From Larus michahellis (lineage: Eukaryota > Chordata > Aves > Charadriiformes > Laridae), in contig NC_133899.1 in NCBI RefSeq assembly GCF_964199755.1, positions 28,499,446 to 28,563,445 of the forward strand: DNA of 64,000 nucleotides. The letters are read 5' to 3'. Positions within the stretch are counted from its first letter, which is position 1. Each line of letters opens with the position of its first letter. Made by a program: the position numbers and the translations under genes. Of this stretch, positions 58,101 through 64,000 are shown in pieces. The notes under the pieces were generated by a model. The model was not told the origin of the DNA and ran no database searches. It saw nothing but the letters and a program-made list of their open reading frames with translations.

Positions 58101-61100
58101 AGATCTTAATTTTGATTTCCAGTTTTGCGTCTCTGTTAAAGTGACTGGGAAGTCTGTGTGAGGCACGGTGAAATTAAATTATTCCGGGTTTGATGTGGAG
58201 GTATGTTGTGAAGTCAGTGAAAACTTACAGAACAAGATAATTATGAAGAAACATAAAATAAAGACCTGGAAAAGCAGGGGACATGGACTGGAGAAAGGGG
58301 ATTTTTCAGTTTTTCTAAAAGGTCAGAGCTACGATGCATTTTGCACAGTTCCATGTAGCCTAGTTTAAAAGTCCAAAATTAAGAGCTGATTGACTCTCAG
58401 AGAAAGCTCTTACAACCCTTTCCTTTGCTATCATTAGCGAAGATATCCAATTAACATCAAGATACTCTGTGATGATTATTTCACCTCATTATCTTGTTAA
58501 CTTAGTTTTATACTGTAGACTTCATTGCACTTCATTACAAATTCTCCTCTTTAGCAGTGCATGGCTACCTCCTTTTTAACAGTGTGTAGCTACCTCGTGG
58601 TCTTATTTTTTTGCATCCCACTTTTACATGGCAACAATATCTCCTTTGTCAGCAAAAATGCAGACACTGATCCTATCAAGGATAGATAGATATCAAGATA
58701 GAAATGTACTTCTTTTCCTACAAAGCAAAATAAATGTATTGTATGTTTTCTTATTCGATATGAAAAGGGAGGTGAGCAATTATTTTCTTTCTTTTTAGTT
58801 ATAATTATATCCATAAGTAGGGCGCTTCCATATTAACAAAACATTCCTCAGGAGGATTTAGATAACGGGAAGACCCTAGGAGCACAGCCCCTTCAGCGCC
58901 ACACTGTGAAAGTGTTGCACAGAACCAGGACAACTGGTGTCACTCAAAACACAGTGTGTGCAAATATTTGGCTCTGCTAGGTTAGGGGGACATAAGCTGA
59001 ATTGGCCAAACATTTTTATTTTCTCTTGCAAAGGATGACTCTCTAGCAGAGGCAAAAGAAAAGCTCTTTCTTTTGTCAGGATTACCGTTCTCACATGACA
59101 GAATTTGATTATCAGTGTACAACGTAAGGCAGGTACTCCTGAGTAAATGGTAGTGAGACAATTTACTATTGTAAATATTGAAAGATTACATACAGTAGGC
59201 TTTCTTCTAGATTTCCGATTTTTTTCTCTAGGTTTTTATTTTCCATCATATGATTTGCCAGAAATTCAAGCTTGTCATCAAACAAAACAGATAATTTCCC
59301 CAATCTACCAGAAGAAAAAAAGAAAAGTTAGATACTTTGTCAGAAACATGATCTCACTATGTAGCAAGAAAAGCCTTAGTCATAAAATCACAAACTTAAA
59401 AAAATCTGTATTCAAAAGCTGACAGGTAAAACCTACTTTGCCACCATCTCATCCTTTTTTATAGCCCAGTTTTGCTCTTCTTCCAGCACTTGTTCATACT
59501 TCTGGTGCACAGCTTTATTTTCTAATTTAAGTTTTTTATTCAGGCATTTAGCACTGTGTAGATCTTCCTTAGTCTAGAAATAAGGACCACAGATGTTAGC
59601 TTATCATTATTTCTAACTCTGTTTTACTTTATAATAATGTTCTGTGCTGCTATAGTGCCTTTAATCAAAAAATCTCAGAGAACTTTACAATGAATCAAGA
59701 TTCATAGCATGTATGTAATTAACATCTGTTGACATCACATCAAGATCATGTTTCTGGATCTTCATTTCCATGGTCTCATTCAAACCAACCACTCTGAAGC
59801 AGCCTGCAAGCTCTGTGATGCTCCCAGACACATGGTTACCTTGCTCCAGCTGGAGGCAGTGACTTCCACTGTGTGGACTACAAAGAGTGACAAAGTGGGA
59901 ATGGGGAAGGCTTGATGATGATGGAACACTGGGATGGTGGGCACACAATATCAAGCTGGAGGGAAGCAGTTGTGGGTCCTGGCTGAATGAGGTAAGGGCA
60001 AGAAGACGGAAAACAGAAAGGAAGTAGGAAGATCATGATTGGGATCCCGGCTTGTGATGGTAGGCAGTGCCGTAGAAGAGCACGTGATGTGGTGGGCATG
60101 GGATGGGCAGGACGTGGCTCCCACCTAGTGCTGCCTAATGTCAGTATGGCAGAGTTTTTAACGGACCAACATCTTGGTTGGCATGTGCACCTCACATGTC
60201 ATGCTTTGTGCCAGCCTGTTCTCATTGAGTGTTTCAACAAGACAAGGCCTACTAGAAACTCTGATGCAGAATAAAAATATCTCTCTTACCTTTTCAAGTT
60301 CATTATCAAAATCCTCCTTTTCTTGGGTAATTTTTGATTGTAAAAGCAATAACTCAGAATCAAGCTGAATTCTATTAAACAAAGCCAATGTAGACATATT
60401 TAGGAGGGTATTAAAAATATTTTAAACATTATTAAAAATTATGCATTCTTATTGTCAGGCCCCCCATGCGGATGTAAGCTATGTGAATATCTGCATCCAT
60501 TTGAGCTCTATTCCATCCAGATATCCTTATTAATTACTTCCCTCTAATACAACTGATGAGAAGAAAACCTGCAAAGAAGGTAAGGACATACAGAACTGGT
60601 AGGCTTTCTACCGCAAGGTCTTAAAATACAAGCCGAGGAAGGCTTGTGGGAAGAGGTAATATTTTCTATAAACTGATAGGAAAAGTACACAAGGAGCAAG
60701 CAGGCAGGCTTCCAGGTTGATAAGTCCTACTACCAACAGGTCTACAGGTTAATATGGGAAAGTTTGAGCATAGATTTATCCTTCTTGCTTCTGATGGACA
60801 TTGTGTCTTTGCGTGTTTTACAGGATATAGTCAGAACAAGGGATATTCACTTCCTTTTCTATCTTCTATACAAAACTGGAGTCATTCAAGAAGCATGAGC
60901 CTACCTAAAGAAGCGTTTGAAGAAAGAAATCTGATACAGAGGAGAGGATATCAAAAAGAAAAAAGAGCAAGAGAAAGCCCCAGTATCCTAGTAGCTTCAC
61001 ATCAAGCAAACACAGAAGCAGAAATCCATATTGACCACGCTTTGAGAGTAGGTACCAAACACTGTGGAGGAAAAAATACACTGACCAGATCCTTTCTTTA

Positions 61101-63830
61101 ACTCAACTGCCTAACTCATCTGTTACATCAAATAGTAGAATGAGTTATGAAGGACAAACACTGTAAATTAAAGACCTTCACAACACTGAGCAGCTATGAA
61201 AATACAGCACAAAAAGAACAAAAAAGACAATGCTTCTGTTACACTCAGGCTATGAAATTCACCACAATGCACTGCTCTGTGGTCATCACCGGATCATAAC
61301 TATTTGGATGCTTGAAACACAAGTATGGTGAACTTCCCTAACACAAATATTTCTACTGAAGTTAATACTCAGGAGAGTAAAGATAAGTAATTTATAACTG
61401 CCTACAGGATCAAGGGCCACGGCTGGATGCTGGCTGCAGCTCATTTTTTTTACAGTAACTTGTTAATTTGTTATTTGTTAATTAATGGCAACATTCATTT
61501 CATTAAGACATTAATGAATTAGTTCTGCCATCAAGAAAAATAGTAGAGTTCAGAGCAATAATTTTACCCAAGTTTCCAAGAACACATATTTTCTTCTTTG
61601 TAGGGATTCTTAGTTCCACTTGTAGAGGGAAATGGGTTCAAACCAGAAGTTTGAATCACCAGGAGGAGTCTCAGGTTTTTCCCCCATCACTTGAGTCACA
61701 CAACCCTTTAGAAGGCCTATGTCAGAGTCGGAAGAGAAGCAGCTATGGAACCAGCATGGATAATGCCAAATGGAGGATCTCCACATTGAGCTCCATGGGT
61801 GTAACATAGACAAGCTCATAGAATGACATTTGGATTATTTTGCTTATCCACATCATTTGTAATTCTTTGCATCTCACGTAACATACAGAAGAAGCCGCCT
61901 CTGCGCAATAGCAAATACAAGTATTCCAGCCGATAGGAAGATGATAGCAAGTGCAGGGAGTAATGACTGGCTTTGCTGCCATGCATATAGTTAGAATATC
62001 AATGTAACTCCAGTCCAAGGGACACTCTTTGTTAATATTTGTTCCCTGATAGCTAATCTAGATTAACTCCAGCTGTCATCCAAGTCTTTACTATATGCCC
62101 ACTGAAGCCAATAGAAAGATTCCCATTAAATAATTCACATACTTTATAGAATTTCACTGGTTGTTCTTAAATATTGGGGAAAAATTCCCTCAAACATTGA
62201 TGCAGGTTTAGCAAAAAGATCAAATCTAAGATCTAGATAAGTCTAACAATGCTTACTTCTTTTCTGAGAGAGCCAGCGTGTCTGTTTTTTTAAATTCCAG
62301 GGTTTTTTCCAGTTGCTCACTTTCTTCTTTCAGCTTTGCTTTGAGAATTTCCTCATTAAATAGAGCCTAAAAATATAACAGATTATGTCAAAACACATGA
62401 AATTTCCCAAACAGCAAACAATGAATCCCTTTACTGCCACTGTATTTTTAAGATTTCATAACATCTGCATGAGACTCTACTATTTTCTAGCCACTCCGAA
62501 ATTTCACAGTCAAAGTTAATACAGTCTACAAAGAAAGAATACTAAGGAAACAGTGGTTAAGGCTGTATTTATTGTATTTAATCACCAAAAGAGTTAGGTA
62601 ATTGAGCAATGCAGGCTGATAATGAAAAGAAACTTTAAAAAATTAACCTATGAAATCTCTCATTTAAGGAAACCTCACTGCAGAGTCCACTCAGGTACCA
62701 CTCTGGAATTTTTACAAACGTAATATTCATTCAGAAAGTAAGGACTTTTACTGGGAAGGCAGAAATGTTTCTAAGAGGCGCTGGCAAGAGTAGGGAAAAA
62801 ATAATTTTTTACAGCTTCATTTGGTTCAACTCATTACACAAGTATTAGTTTTGCAGTACAGTTGCTTTCAGTAGAGCTAAGGTAACTCAGCGGATGTTAA
62901 ACTCAATAGTCTTAATTAACTCTACAAGAAATCATAAAAGGAAAGAGGAAGACACTGATCTTTTCTTACTTTTGTCTGATAAGTTATCCTTGCAAAAAGG
63001 GAAAAGTAGTTCTAGAGTGGGCAGGGTTGAACTGCAAGCCCATATTAAATAGGTGGCAGACAGAGAAAGCCTAATTGTCTTTTAGCCCTATTAGCTTTGA
63101 CTTTCTAGATCCTGAGTCTCCTTTAGATTGCCATGTCCACCAGCGTGGAGTTACTTACACTGCTGAATGCATTCCCGGGCAGTTGAGCATAGTATAGTCT
63201 CCTTGCTTATTTTAGTTTCTACGACATTTTCCAGCACAAGCTCTTTAATAATATCTGAGCAGAGTCTTCTTTCCTAAATTTCTTCCCATTTCTTCCCCTT
63301 ACATCATAGTTTGCATTCACTAAATATCTGTTGATTGTCATTTCTCTTTTTCAGCTAGTCCTCCAACTAGCTCCACCAGAGGCATGTGCATGACTGGGAT
63401 TCAAGTCATCCTCCCACTGACTTTTTTTAATATTCCCTATAAGAATGTCCTGACAAATAAATTGACCAGCACAGTGGCCAACTGTTTCATTAAGCTGGTA
63501 AAACCAGCCTACATGGACTTCCTATTTTTGAAAGTGACTTTATAACCAAGTTAATAACGTCAGTCAATTAGACATCATGCAAGCTTATTTTTCGTCTTAA
63601 AAGGTAGGGGCTGCATTTGTCTATAAATTCGCCTCACTTTGACCAATTATGAAATTGAATTTTGATCTTTACACTAATGAATCAAAAAAATTTTATGTAT
63701 CACTTACCGTTGAATTCAGACTTATCAAATGCTGTAGGTCCAAAAATTTTGTGTTCAAGGTTTCAAATTCACGCTTTTTCTTGGAAGTGTTTGCTTCCTG
63801 AGTATCAAGGATTTTTTTAATTTCTCTGTT
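42984..63830 (-). CDS. CCDC175: CCDC175-like coiled-coil protein, 3' fifteen exons (partial, one frameshift)
   Basis: Long coiled-coil protein, assigned to CCDC175 because it lies beside JKAMP in the orientation that gene has in mammals and because its product is a Leu/Glu/Lys heptad-rich helix. Fifteen exons in transcription order: 63830-63708, 62366-62257, 60371-60290, 59573-59437, 59305-59194, 54138-54067, 53355-53315, 52003-51927, 51451-51320, 47192-47054, 46757-46678, 45326-45174, 43970-43868, 43747-43704, 43160-42984. All exons join in phase except at 59305-59194, which carries one extra base. The sum is 1582 bases, one more than 527 codons. Function is poorly known; testis-biased expression is recalled for mammals. 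The 5' exons lie right of the window. Alternative: another coiled-coil gene, or a decaying copy. Confidence 0.78.
43161..43703 (-). other. CCDC175: CCDC175 intron
   Basis: GT-AG intron without recognised features. Confidence 0.78.
43704..43747 (-). CDS. CCDC175: CCDC175 44-base exon ([14 protein letters not shown])
   Basis: Acceptor is ttgtag; the donor is gtgaat. Two bases, then 14 codons. It bridges its neighbours exactly in phase. Confidence 0.78.
43868..43970 (-). CDS. CCDC175: CCDC175 exon ([15 protein letters not shown])
   Basis: Acceptor is ttcacag; the donor is gtaaca. It has 34 codons plus one base, ending [10 protein letters not shown]. Confidence 0.8.
43971..45173 (-). other. CCDC175: CCDC175 intron
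   Basis: GT-AG intron. No repeat family or additional exon is recognised. Confidence 0.78.
45174..45326 (-). CDS. CCDC175: CCDC175 exon ([15 protein letters not shown])
   Basis: Acceptor is ttaacag; the donor is gtgagt. It has 51 whole codons with continuous heptads through [17 protein letters not shown]. Confidence 0.83.
45327..46677 (-). other. CCDC175: CCDC175 intron
   Basis: GT-AG intron. A 187-codon open frame (45622-46185, minus) lacks protein-like composition and is not called. Confidence 0.78.
46678..46757 (-). CDS. CCDC175: CCDC175 exon ([15 protein letters not shown])
   Basis: Acceptor is tttgtag; the donor is gtaata. Two bases plus 26 codons ending KLKEDK. Confidence 0.8.
47054..47192 (-). 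CDS. CCDC175: CCDC175 exon ([15 protein letters not shown])
   Basis: Acceptor is attaaag; the donor is gtaagt. It has 46 codons plus one base. Coiled-coil [20 protein letters not shown]. Confidence 0.8.
47193..51319 (-). other. CCDC175: CCDC175 intron with an old CR1 copy
   Basis: A 4.1 kb intron. An old CR1 occupies about 47300-48230, and two small palindromes lie at 50702-50746. The rest is unremarkable AT-rich DNA. Confidence 0.75.
47300..48230 (-). mobile_element. Old, diverged CR1 LINE copy
   Basis: Successive blocks resemble the minus-strand CR1 plan seen intact at 54.9-57.8 kb: the ggtcatctTAGTCC box, a gttgtactccagctg box corresponding to gtactccagatgag, the cagagggtgctcc/tcatctgcaga box and a gagtcattaaggaag box. 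Many substitutions indicate great age. Edges are approximate. Confidence 0.6.
51320..51451 (-). CDS. CCDC175: CCDC175 exon ([15 protein letters not shown])
   Basis: It has 44 whole codons ending FTKKIKCLE, with a perfect gtaagt donor. Phase requires entry at ATT, which gives the rare acceptor ttatgag after a good pyrimidine tract. The conventional ttcag 35 bases upstream is open only in the wrong phase. Confidence 0.72.
51610..51745 (-). mobile_element. CR1 LINE 3' end fragment
   Basis: Begins with the CR1 terminal repeats (atcacagaatcacagaatgg on the plus strand), then aaagggacctctggaggtca and tccaacctccctgctt. It is about 135 bases, heavily 5'-truncated, in the intron between two CCDC175 exons. 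Confidence 0.9.
51927..52003 (-). CDS. CCDC175: CCDC175 exon ([15 protein letters not shown])
   Basis: Acceptor is tttcttag; the donor is gtatgt. Two bases, then 25 codons ending [10 protein letters not shown] at phase 0. Confidence 0.78.
52004..53314 (-). other. CCDC175: CCDC175 intron
   Basis: GT-AG intron. Nothing further is recognised. Confidence 0.7.
53315..53355 (-). CDS. CCDC175: CCDC175 41-base exon ([13 protein letters not shown])
   Basis: Found by phase. The flanking exons require an exon entered at phase 2 and left at phase 1, and this stretch fits between a strong tttctttttag acceptor and a weak gtcaca donor. Confidence 0.65.
53356..54066 (-). other. CCDC175: CCDC175 intron
   Basis: AT-rich GT-AG intron. 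Nothing further is recognised. Confidence 0.7.
54067..54138 (-). CDS. CCDC175: CCDC175 exon ([15 protein letters not shown])
   Basis: Acceptor follows a T/C tract ending ccccag; the donor is gtagga. One base, 23 codons and AG (phase 2). Strongly helical [15 protein letters not shown]. Confidence 0.8.
54869..57760 (-). mobile_element. CR1 LINE, 5'-truncated, about 2.9 kb, with ORF2 remnants
   Basis: Minus-oriented CR1 non-LTR retrotransposon. The 3' end shows the terminal aatcaca repeats and the ctctggagatcatctagtcc box. Upstream lie pieces of ORF2: the endonuclease ([41 protein letters not shown]) and reverse transcriptase (IDKS-like [21 protein letters not shown]-like [26 protein letters not shown], catalytic FADD). 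The frame is broken into at least five pieces by stops and shifts, so the copy is dead, yet similarity is high, suggesting moderate youth. A full-length CR1 is about 4.5 kb; ORF1 and the 5' end are absent. It is in the same orientation as the host gene CCDC175. Confidence 0.95.
57827..57862. repeat. Inverted repeat, 16-base arms with 4-base loop
   Basis: Left arm 57827-57842 and right arm 57847-57862 are complementary except at one position (a G-U pair if read as plus-strand RNA). A further perfect six-base pair GTATCT/AGATAC flanks it at 57815-57827. Confidence 0.85.
59194..59305 (-). CDS. CCDC175: CCDC175 exon with apparent +1 frameshift
   Basis: Acceptor is tggtag; the donor is gtatgt. 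Entered in the phase set by the previous exon, it reads LGKLSVLF and then stops. The part after the shift reads [20 protein letters not shown] and leaves in the phase the next exon needs. The extra base lies in the TTTTGTTTT run (plus 59280-59290). Either the locus is broken or the base is an assembly error. Confidence 0.75.
59437..59573 (-). CDS. CCDC175: CCDC175 exon ([15 protein letters not shown])
   Basis: Acceptor is tttctag; the donor is gtaggt. It has 45 codons plus AA (phase 2), with [20 protein letters not shown]. Its phase is what exposes the shift in the next exon. Confidence 0.82.
59574..60289 (-). other. CCDC175: CCDC175 intron
   Basis: GT-AG intron. Nothing further is recognised. 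Confidence 0.78.
60290..60371 (-). CDS. CCDC175: CCDC175 exon ([15 protein letters not shown])
   Basis: Acceptor is taatag; the donor is gtaaga. One base completes Lys; then 27 codons ending FDNELEK. Confidence 0.82.
60372..62256 (-). other. CCDC175: CCDC175 intron
   Basis: GT-AG intron of 1.9 kb. Nothing further is recognised. Confidence 0.78.
62257..62366 (-). CDS. CCDC175: CCDC175 exon ([15 protein letters not shown])
   Basis: Acceptor is tttttag; the donor is gtaagc. It has 36 codons plus two bases. Heptad-like [15 protein letters not shown] is seen. Confidence 0.82.
62367..63707 (-). other. CCDC175: CCDC175 intron
   Basis: GT-AG intron of 1.3 kb. Nothing further is recognised. DNA right of 63830 continues the gene but holds no exon before the window edge. 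Confidence 0.75.
63708..63830 (-). CDS. CCDC175: CCDC175 exon ([16 protein letters not shown])
   Basis: Acceptor is aatgtag; the donor is gtaagt. It has 41 whole codons, coiled-coil: [20 protein letters not shown]. Confidence 0.8.
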
Positions 63831-64000
63831 CTACATTAAAAATAATGCAATTGAGCATTGTGCATTGCTTAAAAATTTATATTAAAACATCCGAAACCTT
63901 CTAAAATTAAATGAGCACAAAATTTACACTGGAATAAAATAATTTTCTGCAAAAGCCACATCTATGTACCAAATGACCAAATTCTATAAGAAAAAGAAAC

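Larger units (their letters stand above)
54139..59193 (-). other. CCDC175: Largest CCDC175 intron, carrying a 2.9 kb CR1
   Basis: A 5 kb intron more than half filled by a CR1 LINE, with a strong hairpin (57827-57862) just beyond the element's 5' end. The remaining sequence is AT-rich and featureless. Confidence 0.78.

Noticed and set aside
1-64000. CRISPR arrays, bacterial operons, rRNA and tRNA genes
   Set aside because: None seen; the window is vertebrate nuclear DNA. No cloverleaf with internal A/B boxes or regularly spaced repeats was noticed, although no tRNA scan could be run.

Overview
The window is nuclear DNA from a vertebrate, most probably a bird. It has split genes with GT-AG introns and CpG-rich promoters. 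Its dominant interspersed repeats are CR1 LINEs ending in the bird-typical octamer-like tail, and SINEs are absent. Gene order and orientation are DAAM1(+), GPR135(-), L3HYPDH(-), JKAMP(+), CCDC175(-), the order I recall for human 14q23. The species cannot be fixed from sequence alone.

Layout: 1-16480 holds the last nine coding exons of DAAM1 (an FH2 formin) and a roughly 2.6 kb 3'UTR. 16480-25500 is intergenic DNA between two converging genes, with one CR1 fragment and simple repeats. 25500-28400 holds GPR135, an intronless class-A GPCR, with its presumed 3'UTR and a GC-rich 5' end. 30231-33570 holds L3HYPDH in five exons. It shares a 215-bp head-to-head, ETS-rich promoter region with JKAMP (33786-38113, seven exons). 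38.8-40.3 kb is the 3' end of an endogenous retrovirus (broken env fragment plus LTR) on the minus strand. 42984-63830 holds fifteen exons of a coiled-coil gene that I assign to CCDC175 by synteny and protein character. It runs off the right edge, and its introns carry three CR1 copies, one about 2.9 kb long.

The genes are unrelated housekeeping or signalling genes: actin nucleation, an orphan receptor, hydroxyproline catabolism, ER-associated degradation and a coiled-coil protein. They do not form a pathway; only L3HYPDH and JKAMP appear to share regulation. I see no previously undescribed multi-gene system. The observations most worth checking are a one-base frameshift that breaks an otherwise phase-consistent CCDC175 exon chain, a 16-bp-arm hairpin beside the large CR1, strongly folded LTR segments, two GC-AG introns with identical 11-base donor contexts, and a Glu at the canonical Asp2.50 of GPR135. 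Exon boundaries were derived by hand from splice consensus and reading phase, without transcript evidence.
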